Positions 43,825 to 54,728 are shown, counted from the stretch's first letter. The stretch: DNA of 64,000 bases from Candidatus Methylobacter oryzae (GCA_945861405.1 CAMAUL010000001.1:1-64000); one strand, 5' to 3'. Notes: generated from the sequence alone by a model not told the origin. Numbers and translations: made by a program.

Positions 43825-44932
43825 ACAATTTTATCCGCCGTCATTACTCGGCAATATCCTCAGAAAACTGCACATAGACATCCCGTTATTTGTCGGCTTA
43901 TTGCTGATCTCCATACTGAGCTTTGTTATCCTTTACAGTGCGGGTAGCCAGAATATGGATGTGCTGATGCGCCAAGGCGTACGCGTCGGCTTGGCTTTTC
44001 TTTTAATGACGGCGCTGGCTCATGTCGACCCTTATCAATTCAAGCGCTATTCGGCGCTGCTGTTCGGCTTAGGGATCGCTTTGCTCGTTGCGGTTCTGGT
44101 TATGGGGCAATTCGGCAAAGGAGCGCAACGCTGGCTGGATCTGGGCGTTTTCCGTTTCCAGCCCTCGGAAATGATCAAGATCACCACGCCGATGATGATC
44201 GCTTGGTATTTAGCGGAACACGCCTTGCCGCCAAAATCAAAACAATTGCTGATAGCTGGCATGCTGATCGTTATTCCAACCCTATTGATCGCCAAACAAC
44301 CTGACTTGGGTACCGCGTTGCTGGTTGCCAGCTCCGGTGCCGGCGTACTGCTTTTTGCCGGTCTGTCCTGGCGCTTCATGCTGGCAATATGCGCCACGCT
44401 GGCGGGACTCACACCGATACTCTGGCATTTTATGCGCCCCTATCAACGCGACCGGGTACTCACCTTCTTAAACCCGGAAGCCGATCCTCTGGGCCGGGGT
44501 TACCATATTATCCAATCGAAAATCGCTATCGGCTCCGGCGGCATCTACGGCAAAGGCTGGCTGGGCAGCACCCAGTCGGAACTGGATTTCTTACCGGAAA
44601 GCTCCACCGACTTTATTTTTGCGGTCTTTGCTGAAGAGTTCGGACTGTTCGGCTGCGTAGGCCTGCTGGCTTTGTACCTGCTTATCATCAGCCGCTGCCT
44701 GTATATTGCCTCGCAGGCTCAGGACACTTACAGCCGCTTATTAGCCAGCAGCTTGGCATTTACCTTTTTTGTTTATGTTTTTGTCAATATCGGCATGGTC
44801 ATCGGCGTGCTCCCGGTAGTCGGCGTGCCACTACCCCTAGTCAGTTACGGAGGCACTTCCATCGTCACGTTACTGGCCGGCTTCGGCATTCTTATGTCGA
44901 TTCACACCCACAAAAAATTTATACCACATTAA
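43802..44932 (+). CDS. mrdB: Rod shape-determining protein RodA
   Basis: SEDS family; RWLDLGVFRFQPSEMIKI; PLPLVSYGGTSIVTLLAGFGILMSI. Confidence 0.97.
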   Translation: MKTETRSEQFYPPSLLGNILRKLHIDIPLFVGLLLISILSFVILYSAGSQNMDVLMRQGVRVGLAFLLMTALAHVDPYQFKRYSALLFGLGIALLVAVLVMGQFGKGAQRWLDLGVFRFQPSEMIKITTPMMIAWYLAEHALPPKSKQLLIAGMLIVIPTLLIAKQPDLGTALLVASSGAGVLLFAGLSWRFMLAICATLAGLTPILWHFMRPYQRDRVLTFLNPEADPLGRGYHIIQSKIAIGSGGIYGKGWLGSTQSELDFLPESSTDFIFAVFAEEFGLFGCVGLLALYLLIISRCLYIASQAQDTYSRLLASSLAFTFFVYVFVNIGMVIGVLPVVGVPLPLVSYGGTSIVTLLAGFGILMSIHTHKKFIPH

Positions 44933-44940
44933 GATAAATG

Positions 44941-45053
44941 GAACACGGATGACACGGATAGGGCGGATTTAAACGGATTTTTAAAGCTGAGATCAAATTT
45001 TTTATGTGCTTTTAAATCAGTGATTATCCGTTTAATCAGTGTCATCCGTGTTC
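44941..45053. repeat. Long intergenic inverted repeat, same family as 7088..7202
   Basis: GAACACGGATGACACGGAT ... ATCAGTGTCATCCGTGTTC. Confidence 0.9.
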
Positions 45054-45062
45054 TATTAATCG

Positions 45063-46181
45063 TTGCTGAATAGTTACCAAAATACAACCTTGCTCTCTGT
45101 ACCTCCAATTCATATTCTTATCGCGCCCATGAAACTAAAACAAGCCCAAAACACCAAGCTAAAGCTATTTATGCCCTGGCTCAGAAGCCTAGCGCATCCT
45201 TTTCGCCTTTCGCCCTTCGCCTTTAGCCTGTTACTGATCTCTTGCACCACCAGCACCAACATCAAAGACACCGAATCGGTTAATACGTTCATAGAACAAA
45301 TGGCTACCAAGCACCAATTCGATGAAGCGGAATTAGATGACTTGTTTGCAACCGTCGAGATTAAGCAGGACATACTCAAACGCATCGCCTCGCCCTCGGA
45401 AGGCTTGCCCTGGTATAAATACCGCAAAATATTCCTGACCGATGCGCGTATCAATGCCGGTGTGCAATTCTGGCGGGACAATGCGCCCGCACTGGCCGCT
45501 GCCGAACAAAAATACGGCGTTCCGCCCGAAATTATCATTGCCATTATCGGCGTTGAAACGCAGTTCGGAAAAAACACCGGCAATCACCGCGTTATCGATA
45601 CCCTATCGACACTGGGCTTTGCCTATCCACCGCGCAGCAAGTTCTTTCTCAGCGAACTTGAAAACTTCCTGCTGCTCTGCCGCGATGAACACATTAACCC
45701 CGCCGATCCGCTAGGTTCCTATGCAGGCGCGATGGGCATGCCGCAATTTATGCCCAGCAGTTTCAGAAGCTATGCCGTGGATTCCGACAACGACCATCGC
45801 CGCGATATCTGGCACAACAGCAGCGATGTGATCGCCAGTGTTGCCAACTATTTTGCCAAACATCATTGGCAAGCCGGTAAAGCTGTTGCCGTACCGGTTA
45901 CCGCGAAAGATACGAACTATAAATCGGCATTGAATAAGAACCTTAAGCCTAATTTAAGCGTTACCGAGTTAGAATCGCTCAACTTAATTATATCGAGGCA
46001 AATACCTTTAGACAGTAAAGTGAAACTGCTTAGCTTTGAACAGCAAGAACAAGGCGAAGAACTCTGGGCGGCGTTGGACAATTTTTATGTCATTACCCGA
46101 TACAACCACAGTCCTTTATATGCCATGGCCGTTTATCAGTTAAGCCTATCTATTTTAAATAAAAAAGGCTCATTTCCATGA
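45063..46181 (+). CDS. mltB: Lytic murein transglycosylase B
   Basis: IIAIIGVETQFGKNTGNHRVIDTLSTLGF; GAMGMPQFMPSSFRSYAVD. Confidence 0.94.
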   Translation: MLNSYQNTTLLSVPPIHILIAPMKLKQAQNTKLKLFMPWLRSLAHPFRLSPFAFSLLLISCTTSTNIKDTESVNTFIEQMATKHQFDEAELDDLFATVEIKQDILKRIASPSEGLPWYKYRKIFLTDARINAGVQFWRDNAPALAAAEQKYGVPPEIIIAIIGVETQFGKNTGNHRVIDTLSTLGFAYPPRSKFFLSELENFLLLCRDEHINPADPLGSYAGAMGMPQFMPSSFRSYAVDSDNDHRRDIWHNSSDVIASVANYFAKHHWQAGKAVAVPVTAKDTNYKSALNKNLKPNLSVTELESLNLIISRQIPLDSKVKLLSFEQQEQGEELWAALDNFYVITRYNHSPLYAMAVYQLSLSILNKKGSFP

Positions 46182-46960
46182 ATAAGATCCTCCCGCTACT
46201 TTTAATTTTTGTTTTATGCGGCTGTACCGCCGAACAGATAAGAACTTCCGACTCCTCGGATCAAACATCGGCTACAACTGCACACCATTCAAGATTCCAC
46301 TTTGGCGGCTCTGATACTGCCAGCTCCGACGAAACAAGCCTGTTACCCAGCATTGCCCGTTACCTGAAACAAGGCATAGCCTCATGGTACGGCTCCGAGT
46401 TTCACGGCAAGAAAACCGCGTCCGGCGAAATATACGACATGTACGCGATGACCGCCGCACACAATACACTGCCTATTTCGTCTTACGCTCGCGTCACCAA
46501 CCTGGAAAATCAGCGTAGCGTTATTGTCCGCATCAATGACCGGGGTCCTTTCCATGGCAACCGGGTTATGGATTTGTCTTATGCCGCAGCCAAGAAACTG
46601 GATCTTCAACAGGCAGGAACAGGAGCCGTTGAAATCAAGGCTATAGCGCCTGAACAAGCGTTAGCGCAACTGCAAGACACCGCAGAAAAACAACAGAAGA
46701 ATGTCTATTTACAGGTAGGCTCTTTCGGCAACAAAAAGAAAGCTGAAAAACTGCAAAATAAAATTGCTTCGCACCATTTACCTCAGCCTGCAATACTACC
46801 CTCAACACACAAAGGCTCGACTCTATATAAAGTTCAAATGGGACCTATCGAATCACCGACGAACGTTCAACAGCTAAATAATCAGCTGGCAAAACTGGGC
46901 ATAACAGCCACCCAATTTGTTACCGAACCTGATCAAAAACAAATCTCCGTGATACAATAA
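46178..46960 (+). CDS. rlpA: Septal ring lytic transglycosylase RlpA with SPOR domain
   Basis: GIASWYGSEFHGKKTASGEIYDMYAMTAAHNTLPI; VRINDRGPFHGNRVMDLSYAAAK. Confidence 0.94.
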   Translation: MNKILPLLLIFVLCGCTAEQIRTSDSSDQTSATTAHHSRFHFGGSDTASSDETSLLPSIARYLKQGIASWYGSEFHGKKTASGEIYDMYAMTAAHNTLPISSYARVTNLENQRSVIVRINDRGPFHGNRVMDLSYAAAKKLDLQQAGTGAVEIKAIAPEQALAQLQDTAEKQQKNVYLQVGSFGNKKKAEKLQNKIASHHLPQPAILPSTHKGSTLYKVQMGPIESPTNVQQLNNQLAKLGITATQFVTEPDQKQISVIQ

Positions 46961-47030
46961 AGCCCATAGAATGGGCTGATCAGGAAGCCCTTCGTTCGCG
47001 ATTGATGGGCTTCGTGCCTTAGCCCATCCT

Positions 47031-48221
47031 ATGTCCACCGATAGAGAGCTAATGATTCATTTTAAAAATATCTCCGTTTTTTTATTTTTTAGCCTATTAA
47101 TTGCCGCGACGACTGCACACGCCGAAGACGCTGAAATCACAACTCCTCCAGCGCCCACGATTGCTGCCAGCGCCTACATGCTAATGGACTTTGACAGCGG
47201 CAAGGTGCTGGCGGAAAACAACGCCGATGTTAAGCTTGCCCCCGCCAGCCTCACCAAGATCATGTCTGTTTATGTGGTGTTCCGGGAAATCAGCAACGGC
47301 CACTTACATTTAGGCGATCTGGTCACCATCAGCCAAAAAGCTTGGCAAACGCCAGGCTCCCGCATGTTTGTCGAAGTCGGCAACCAGATTAAGGTTGAAG
47401 ACCTGTTAATGGGCGTCATCATTCAATCCGGCAACGATGCCAGCGTAGCCTTGGCTGAACATATCGCCGGCGACGAAATCACGTTTGCCGACATGATGAA
47501 CCAACATGCCGAACGCCTAGGCATGAAAAACAGCCATTTTGAAGACAGCAACGGCCTGCCTATCGAAAACCATTACACCACCGCACGCGATCTGGCTATC
47601 CTCACCCGCGCTTTAATCAAAGAATTTCCTGAATATTACCGCTGGTTTTCGCAAAAAGAATTCACCTTCAACAACATCGTTCAGCATAACCGCAACCAGC
47701 TGTTATCACGCGATGAAACGGTGGACGGCGTTAAAACCGGATTTACCGATGCCGCAGGATATTGCTTGGTCGCCTCGGCATTAAGAAACAACATGCGCCT
47801 GATTTCCGTAGTCATGGGCGCAAGCAGCCCCAACGCCAGAGCCAACGAAAACCAGAACCTGCTCAACTACGGCTTTCGCTTTTTTGAAGCGCACAAACTG
47901 TATTCAGGCAAAACGGCGCTATCCGAGGCACGAATCTGGAAAGGCGACTCTAAAAACATCCCGCTTGGCTTGGCCGAAGATCTTTATGTGACGATTCCCC
48001 GCCGCCGTTACGACGATCTGAAAGCCGCCATCACCATCGATAAAAAAATTACCGCGCCGGTTAAAGAAGGCACAAAACTGGGTACGGTCAACGTCACCCT
48101 TAAAGATGAGCAGATCGTCAGCAAAGACCTGATCGCGCTGAAATCAGTAGAGCAAGGCAACATTTTTCGGCGACTCTATGACAGCGCGATGCAGCTGCTG
48201 GAGAAGCCGGATGGACAATAA
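47031..48221 (+). CDS. dacA: D-alanyl-D-alanine carboxypeptidase (PBP5/6 family)
   Basis: LAPASLTKIMSVYVV; IQSGNDASVALAE; VDGVKTGFTDAAGYCLVAS. Confidence 0.95.
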   Translation: MSTDRELMIHFKNISVFLFFSLLIAATTAHAEDAEITTPPAPTIAASAYMLMDFDSGKVLAENNADVKLAPASLTKIMSVYVVFREISNGHLHLGDLVTISQKAWQTPGSRMFVEVGNQIKVEDLLMGVIIQSGNDASVALAEHIAGDEITFADMMNQHAERLGMKNSHFEDSNGLPIENHYTTARDLAILTRALIKEFPEYYRWFSQKEFTFNNIVQHNRNQLLSRDETVDGVKTGFTDAAGYCLVASALRNNMRLISVVMGASSPNARANENQNLLNYGFRFFEAHKLYSGKTALSEARIWKGDSKNIPLGLAEDLYVTIPRRRYDDLKAAITIDKKITAPVKEGTKLGTVNVTLKDEQIVSKDLIALKSVEQGNIFRRLYDSAMQLLEKPDGQ

Positions 48222-49053
48222 AACCGTCTATCTAAATGGCGATTACCTGCCGCTGGATGAAGCCAAAATTTCAGTCATGGATCGCGGCTTTTTGTTCGGC
48301 GACGGGATTTACGAAGTCATCCCGTCCTACTCGGGCAAATTGTTCCATTTTTCCGAACATATGGAACGACTGGAAAACAGCCTGTCTTCGATTCGTTTAA
48401 CTAACCCGCACGACCGGGCGCAATGGCTGGAAATCCTGACGCCGTTGCTGGATGCAAATCTGGATCAGTATATTTACCTGCAAATTACCCGTGGCGTTGG
48501 CCCCAAAAGGGATCATGCTTTCCCGAAAGGTATTATCCCAACCGTGTTTGCGATGAGCTCAACCATCGTGCCGTTTGCCGATTTGGGTTCCGGCGCGAAA
48601 GCCCTCAGCGTTGATGACAGCCGTTGGGAGCTGTGCAATGTCAAAGCCACCACGCTGCTGGCCAATATTTTACTCAGGCAGCAGGCCGTAGAAAAAGACT
48701 GTGCCGAAGCCATCCTGGTCAAAGACGGCTATGTGACCGAAGGGGCCGCCAGCAATATCTTTGCTGTGATCGACGGCATCCTGATTACGCCGCCCAAAGG
48801 CCACGAAATATTGCCCGGCATTACCCGCGACGTGATTCTGGAACTTGCCGAGCAAAACAACATCCCCTACAGCGAAGACATCATTTCATTGGACGCCTTA
48901 AAAACCGCCAGCGAAATCTGGCTAACCAGCTCGACACGGGAAATCATCCCGGTTATCCAGCTTGATAACAACATGATTTCAAACGGCAAACCCGGCCCGA
49001 TATGGCAAACCATGAATCAATTATTCCAGACTTACAAAAAATCCCAACCATGA
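48211..49053 (+). CDS. dat: D-alanine aminotransferase (class IV aminotransferase)
   Basis: VYLNGDYLPLDEAKISVMDRGFLFGDGIYEVIPSY; start at MDNKTVYLNG. Confidence 0.92.
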   Translation: MDNKTVYLNGDYLPLDEAKISVMDRGFLFGDGIYEVIPSYSGKLFHFSEHMERLENSLSSIRLTNPHDRAQWLEILTPLLDANLDQYIYLQITRGVGPKRDHAFPKGIIPTVFAMSSTIVPFADLGSGAKALSVDDSRWELCNVKATTLLANILLRQQAVEKDCAEAILVKDGYVTEGAASNIFAVIDGILITPPKGHEILPGITRDVILELAEQNNIPYSEDIISLDALKTASEIWLTSSTREIIPVIQLDNNMISNGKPGPIWQTMNQLFQTYKKSQP

Positions 49054-49313
49054 GCGAAGAAACATTATTAGAATTTCCCTGCCAGTTTCCGATCAAGGCC
49101 ATGGGAAAATCCGATCTTGAACTTGACCTGCTGATCATAGAAATCGTGCGCCGCCATGTCGTCGATATTAGCGAAAACGCGGTAACAACACGCCCCAGCA
49201 AAGACGGCAATTACATCGCCGTGACGGTCATTATAGAAGCCTCCAGCAAGCAACAGCTGGACGCCATTTACCAGGATTTAACCGACCATCCACATGTCTT
49301 GATGGCTTTGTAA
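49050..49313 (+). CDS. ybeD: YbeD/DUF493 family protein
   Basis: LLEFPCQFPIKAMGKSDLELDLLIIEIVRRHVVDI; upstream of lipB. Confidence 0.88.
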   Translation: MSEETLLEFPCQFPIKAMGKSDLELDLLIIEIVRRHVVDISENAVTTRPSKDGNYIAVTVIIEASSKQQLDAIYQDLTDHPHVLMAL

Positions 49314-49731
49314 GTTATTCAGACCATTCAGCCACAGATTAACACGGATATACGCTGATTGATGGTACCGACTCCCAAGGAAATGCAGATAAAATCCTTC
49401 GACAGACACAGGACGAACGAAAAGCTGTTGATTTCGTGGCAAAACCTTCGGCTACGCTCAGGAGAGCCTGTCGAACCATGAATGGAATCAAGCTGTCCAG
49501 CACTTTCCTAGCTAACGTTCACCCTTGCACATACAAACGCGCGATATGTTCAAAGCCAGCTTTGAACTCCGGTGCTCATATTTTCTGGAGTCCAAAGCTG
49601 GCTTTGGTCACTACAAAAGAGGTTGCCCATGAATTGGGGAAACGGATCAACATTTAAGCGAGTTATTTGCAAAATAAATCTGTTTGATCTGTGTCAATCT
49701 GTGGCTAAATAGTTAACTATAAATCATCTTA

Positions 49732-50337
49732 ATGGCAGCGATACGTAACTTAGGATTACAAGATTACGAATCCATCTGGCAGGACATGCAGCGATTCACC
49801 CAAAATCGCGATGCCGAAACTGCCGATGAAATCTGGATCACCGAACATCTCCCCGTTTATACGCTGGGCTTAAACGGCAAGCGTGAGCACCTGCTCAATA
49901 CCGGCGACATTCCGGTCGTCAATTCCGACCGGGGCGGGCAAGTGACCTATCACGGCCCCGGCCAGCTGATTATTTATACCCTGCTGGATATTAAACGGCT
50001 AAACTTAAGCATCCGCTCACTGGTCACCACATTGGAACAAGCCATGATTTTCGCCCTGGAACAATACGGCATTATCGCGGTCGCCAGAGCCGACGCCCCC
50101 GGCGTTTACGTCAACGGCAAAAAAATCGGCTCCATCGGCCTGCGCATCAAAAAAAATTGCAGCTATCACGGCCTAAGCATCAACAACCACATGGATTTGC
50201 GCCCTTTCGACCATATCAACACCTGCGGCTATTCGGGACTTGAAGTGACCCAACTGGCCGACCTGGGCGTGACCGTCAGCAACGCAGGACTCGCCATCCC
50301 CGTTACCCAAGCACTCATCACGGCATTAGAAAAATGA
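49732..50337 (+). CDS. lipB: Lipoyl(octanoyl) transferase
   Basis: [39 protein letters not shown]. Confidence 0.97.
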   Translation: MAAIRNLGLQDYESIWQDMQRFTQNRDAETADEIWITEHLPVYTLGLNGKREHLLNTGDIPVVNSDRGGQVTYHGPGQLIIYTLLDIKRLNLSIRSLVTTLEQAMIFALEQYGIIAVARADAPGVYVNGKKIGSIGLRIKKNCSYHGLSINNHMDLRPFDHINTCGYSGLEVTQLADLGVTVSNAGLAIPVTQALITALEK

Positions 50338-51323
50338 CATATCAAGCGCCCTCCCGTTCCACGCCCGATTCCCACCAGCGCAACAGCGAAAAGCTGGCAA
50401 AAATCCCGATCAAGGTGGAACCAGCCGGAACCACTTTGCGCAAGCCCGAATGGATACGCGTAAAAATATCGGCCAGCGACGAAGTCACCCGAATCAAGCA
50501 ACTGCTGCGCGAAAACAACCTGCATAGCGTTTGCGAAGAGGCCGCCTGCCCCAATATGGGCGAGTGTTTCCAGCACGGCACTGCCACCTTCATGATCATG
50601 GGCGATTTGTGCACCCGCCGCTGCCCTTTCTGCGATGTCGCGCACGGCAAACCGCTGGCGCTGGACAAAGACGAACCCCAACACTTGGCCGATGCGATAC
50701 AAGCCATGGCCTTAAAATACGTGGTCATCACCTCGGTAGACCGCGATGATTTAAGAGACGGCGGTGCCGGACATTTTGCCGAGTGCATCGAAAAAATCCG
50801 CCTGCAAACCCCCGCCACCAAAATAGAAATCCTGGTGCCCGACTTTCGCGGACGCATCGAAAAAGCCGTAGCCCTATTAGCCGAACAGCCCTGCGACGTA
50901 TTCAACCACAACCTGGAAACCGTCCCCCGGCTATACAAACAAGTGCGCCCCGGTTCCGACTACCAAGGCTCGCTGGATTTGCTGCGCCAATTCCACCAAG
51001 CCCGGCCGCAAACCCCCACCAAATCGGGCCTGATGCTCGGCGTAGGCGAACAGCCGGACGAAGTGCATCAAGTCATGAAAGATTTATTGGCCCACGGCTG
51101 CTCAATGCTGACCATAGGCCAATACCTGCAACCCAGCAAAGCCCATTTGCCGGTTCAAAGCTACATCACCCCTGAACAATTCGACGAATACGGCGCAGTT
51201 GCCAAAGCCTTAGGGTTCAAGCAAGTCGCCAGCGCGCCGATGGTTCGGTCGTCCTACCATGCAGATTTACAGGCTAAGGGTGTAATGCCCGACTGTGACA
51301 ATTCCAATGATAAATCGTACTGA
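50334..51323 (+). CDS. lipA: Lipoyl synthase, C-terminus extended by transposon end
   Basis: Radical [29 protein letters not shown] followed by CDNSNDKSY encoded by the transposon left end. Confidence 0.97.
   Translation: MTYQAPSRSTPDSHQRNSEKLAKIPIKVEPAGTTLRKPEWIRVKISASDEVTRIKQLLRENNLHSVCEEAACPNMGECFQHGTATFMIMGDLCTRRCPFCDVAHGKPLALDKDEPQHLADAIQAMALKYVVITSVDRDDLRDGGAGHFAECIEKIRLQTPATKIEILVPDFRGRIEKAVALLAEQPCDVFNHNLETVPRLYKQVRPGSDYQGSLDLLRQFHQARPQTPTKSGLMLGVGEQPDEVHQVMKDLLAHGCSMLTIGQYLQPSKAHLPVQSYITPEQFDEYGAVAKALGFKQVASAPMVRSSYHADLQAKGVMPDCDNSNDKSY
51291..51295. repeat. Target-site duplication, left copy (GACTG)
   Basis: Identical 5-mer at 63429..63433 flanking the terminal inverted repeats. 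Confidence 0.9.
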
Positions 51324-51360
51324 ACATCGCTAATTTGTACCCTACATCGCTAAACGCTAC
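51296..51360 (+). repeat. Left end: terminal repeat plus ~20-bp spaced candidate TnsB sites
   Basis: AATGATAAATCGTAC, ACATCGCTAATTTGTAC, ACATCGCTAAACGCTAC with 20-bp periodicity. Confidence 0.8.
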
Positions 51361-51372
51361 TGAGTAACAATC

Positions 51373-53103
51373 ATGCGAAAAGCAATTCCAAAAATCAAAG
51401 AATTTCCAGATGATGGCCGCATCTGGCGAGTAGATTGGTTTGGCGGTGTAGAACGTAATCACATGGTTCCCACCGAACCTAAAATTCAGCTCATCATCAG
51501 CCCGCTACTGGACGGCGTAACAGATTACGCCGCCTCAAGCGCGGTCAATCACGAAGAGCGCCGTACAATCAGTATCGGTGTTGGCCAACTCCCTCTTGTC
51601 ACCATCGGATCGCTCTGGCTCAACCGTCACTGTCTTGTTGAGGCGGCGGGCAAAGATAAAATCTTCCATAACCTCACCATTTCGCCTGATACGGTTCGCT
51701 TAGTTAAGTCCGATGCCAAGGTAGACGGGCACCCTCTCATCCTCAAGCGCTTCCATCAAATCGGCGCAGGGCTTGCAGCAAACTGTCTAGCCATCAAATG
51801 GCGTGACGATCCCTACGGCATCATTGTACCTATTGCCGAGATTATCCGGTTTTACTATGCCACCTCTACCGACCTGGCTAAGGCCATCTTTGCAGGCGAC
51901 TTCCGTCACGACCTTGGCTCGATCGTGAACCCGGCTGAGTGTGCTTTCAACGAACAGGAAAAACGCTGTTTGCTCAAGCTGCGCAAGGAGTTTGCCGATG
52001 CAGACGCTTGGGTTATTGGCCGTATTCTGAACAGTCAGGAGGCATTTGCAGGGGCCACTCTTGTACATGATTCTATGATCAAGGAGGCTGTGCAAAACAA
52101 ACCTCGCTTATATCCTGAGGCCGCATTCCCTTTCAATGGCTCAACCAACCTGCGAGCACGGGTGAAGCCGATGCGAACGCCAGATGACAGCAACTGGCGT
52201 TATATAGTTTTTGCCCTGGAACATTGCACGGGGCCGTTTCCTTTTAATGCAATCACCTGCGATCGAGATAATAGCAACCTGCGCCCAGAAAAAGGCGAGG
52301 ATCTTCCAGACGATCAGAAAAAAACTGCATTCCCGGTCAAACAGGCTTCTGACAAGGTCATTACCGATGGGGAATTACAGAGTGATAACGAGCCTTCCAA
52401 CAATATGCAGTCAGCAGTTGTTACGCTGCCAGAGGATCGTTTTGGTGCATTGTCCAGCATGGAACTGGAAAAGCCAGAAAAGGAGATGTGCCATTACATT
52501 AACGCCGATACGGTTCGACCACTCGCTTTGCCAACAGATGTCCTCGGTACTGGTGATGGCACCTATTCGGATAACGGAGTGACCCCAACGGCAATGAAAA
52601 CTGAACGTGTGCGTCAGGCTCCGCTACCTGCCAGCTTCAAAAATTTCGAGGCGATGATACGGTATTTAGATGCGCTACCAGGATACCAGGCTGGAATCCG
52701 TCAGATAAAATATCCCATAGCACACATTCCTCTAACAAAGCCTAGTTGGACTAGACAATGGAGTTACCTGGATTCTGGACGGAAAATCAAGCGTGCAGTA
52801 GTAATCGCTGATGTAATTCATAAACAGCAAGTCTACAGTTTGATCGAATTTCAGTGGCGTGAAGGGGAATCGTTCAAACTTGCCTTGATGTCTTTACCCA
52901 GTGGCATGAGGATGAGTGACGAACTAATGAACAAATTACTCTATGTGCTGGCCAAGAAAAATGGACGCTGGGAAAATGCAACGCCACTACCTGCAGATAT
53001 TCGCCTAGCGGCGCTAAAACATACGTGGCCATATGTAGAAGCATACGCTGATGCTGTAATGTCAAAAATAAACACGGGAAATAGAAGCGAGGAACGAAGT
53101 TAA
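51373..53103 (+). CDS. Transposon-end protein, possibly TnsE-like
   Basis: 576 aa; position just inside the left end; C-terminal FKNFEAMIRYLDAL...RAVVIADVIHKQQVYSLIEFQWREGESFKLALMSLP resembles the layout of the Tn7 TnsE C-terminal domain from memory; not verified. Confidence 0.45.
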   Translation: MRKAIPKIKEFPDDGRIWRVDWFGGVERNHMVPTEPKIQLIISPLLDGVTDYAASSAVNHEERRTISIGVGQLPLVTIGSLWLNRHCLVEAAGKDKIFHNLTISPDTVRLVKSDAKVDGHPLILKRFHQIGAGLAANCLAIKWRDDPYGIIVPIAEIIRFYYATSTDLAKAIFAGDFRHDLGSIVNPAECAFNEQEKRCLLKLRKEFADADAWVIGRILNSQEAFAGATLVHDSMIKEAVQNKPRLYPEAAFPFNGSTNLRARVKPMRTPDDSNWRYIVFALEHCTGPFPFNAITCDRDNSNLRPEKGEDLPDDQKKTAFPVKQASDKVITDGELQSDNEPSNNMQSAVVTLPEDRFGALSSMELEKPEKEMCHYINADTVRPLALPTDVLGTGDGTYSDNGVTPTAMKTERVRQAPLPASFKNFEAMIRYLDALPGYQAGIRQIKYPIAHIPLTKPSWTRQWSYLDSGRKIKRAVVIADVIHKQQVYSLIEFQWREGESFKLALMSLPSGMRMSDELMNKLLYVLAKKNGRWENATPLPADIRLAALKHTWPYVEAYADAVMSKINTGNRSEERS

Positions 53104-53126
53104 ATTCAGCTTTATACTTATTGCTA

Positions 53127-54728
53127 CTAAAGCCTGTGTCGTCTGATTGAAAGCTTGTCCCGAATTCTTCGTAATTGCTCAATCTGCTCATAATTAATGT
53201 TTGGGAATGAACTCTTTAATATAAACTCATCATACTTTAAACAAATTTTTTCAATCGAGTCTTTATTATCAAAGCTCAGAGCAAACTTAGAAAACTGTGA
53301 ATTAGTTATTGATATATATGGAATCGGCAGCCCCTTAAACTCGCTTGGCGTTAGTTCTAATACACCTCCACCATAATAACGACCATGAAGCTCTGCAAAT
53401 GCCAACGTAAGCGAGTTATAGAATGAATGGATAATGCTATTTATGTCGAAACCGTCACGAGGAGTAACAAGATACGCGCTGTCAGTTGCTAAAGCAGTAG
53501 ATTCATTTTTAATGATTTTAGGATAATCATGGCATCTTTTAAAGAAAAGAGCAGGTGCTGGTGCGCCAATATTAGGAACCTGAAACCACAGTTTTCTGTT
53601 GCGCATTTTATATCGAAGATGTATTTGTCTAGAAGTACCTTCAATAAGATAATCTTGTAGAATTTTATTTTCCTCAACACCCTGTTCATTAAAATCCAAA
53701 AGGAAGCATGGAGTATCTATATCAGACAGAGCAGTTAATTTATTTTGACAAAAAATAACTCCCCCATTAATAACCGACGCTTTTTGAATTATTGGTTTTG
53801 CATACTTTAGCAATGATAATCTTTCTATTTCAGATTTACTGAGAATAAAGAAATCATTTGCGGCAGTAACTATCCCAGCCCTAGAAGAACACACATCATT
53901 TATTGTAGGCAGGTTCTTCGCTAATTGTTCAAGTAACCTACGTTCTGAAGAATTTAATGCATGACTGGTCCACTTTAATGAATCTAATGATTTATGATGA
54001 TTTAGTTTTAAACGAGAAGGGGATTTTTCTAAATCTTTAAGATTCTCAACATTACAAAAAAAAAGACCAGGTGCGGTTGATTTTTTCTCGGCTATCAAAA
54101 TTAAAGTATCTTGCCCCTTACACTCATGAAACAATAGCTCATTAAATGTAAAAACTTCTACTCGTTGAAATTGATTCAAAAGTAGTTCTCGAAGCTCTTT
54201 CGCATATTTAACCTGAAGCAATTCGGCTGGGAGCACTAAGGCTAGGACTCCATCATCAGCTAAAAGACTGATTGACCTGACTAGAAAGGCACTCCAGATA
54301 TTTTTTACAGTATTTTTAGACAGTTCTGGGTATGAGGCATGAATTTTTGCTGATAGTTCTATTTGCCTATTGCTAAGATAATTCCTTTTAATATAAGGAG
54401 GATTTCCAATGACTAAATTGAAATCAGAATCCATTAATTCAGATTGAAGCTCTAAAAAGTCATTGCAAATGACTTCAAGCTTATTAAGATCATTATCAGC
54501 TGAAATTTTCTCAGCTTCAGCTGCAGATATTTCTACAGCAAATAGCTTATCTATATTAGATTTTATTCGATCAGATATCGATAGTGCACGTATAAATACC
54601 CCGTCACCAGCACTCGGTTCAAGAATTTTAAGGGGTCTTCCATCTAACTTTCCTGCTACTCTTTTGACAACAAAATTAGCGATATAAGGCGGGGTATAGA
54701 AAGAGCCAGTATGTTTCTTTGGGCTCAT
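53127..54728 (-). CDS. N6-adenine DNA methyltransferase (Eco57I/TaqI-like class)
   Basis: GSFYTPPYIANFVVKR, ILEPSAGDGVFIRAL, NLVIGNPPYIKRN; C-terminal TRD-like region. Confidence 0.9.
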   Translation of the reverse strand: MSPKKHTGSFYTPPYIANFVVKRVAGKLDGRPLKILEPSAGDGVFIRALSISDRIKSNIDKLFAVEISAAEAEKISADNDLNKLEVICNDFLELQSELMDSDFNLVIGNPPYIKRNYLSNRQIELSAKIHASYPELSKNTVKNIWSAFLVRSISLLADDGVLALVLPAELLQVKYAKELRELLLNQFQRVEVFTFNELLFHECKGQDTLILIAEKKSTAPGLFFCNVENLKDLEKSPSRLKLNHHKSLDSLKWTSHALNSSERRLLEQLAKNLPTINDVCSSRAGIVTAANDFFILSKSEIERLSLLKYAKPIIQKASVINGGVIFCQNKLTALSDIDTPCFLLDFNEQGVEENKILQDYLIEGTSRQIHLRYKMRNRKLWFQVPNIGAPAPALFFKRCHDYPKIIKNESTALATDSAYLVTPRDGFDINSIIHSFYNSLTLAFAELHGRYYGGGVLELTPSEFKGLPIPYISITNSQFSKFALSFDNKDSIEKICLKYDEFILKSSFPNINYEQIEQLRRIRDKLSIRRHRL

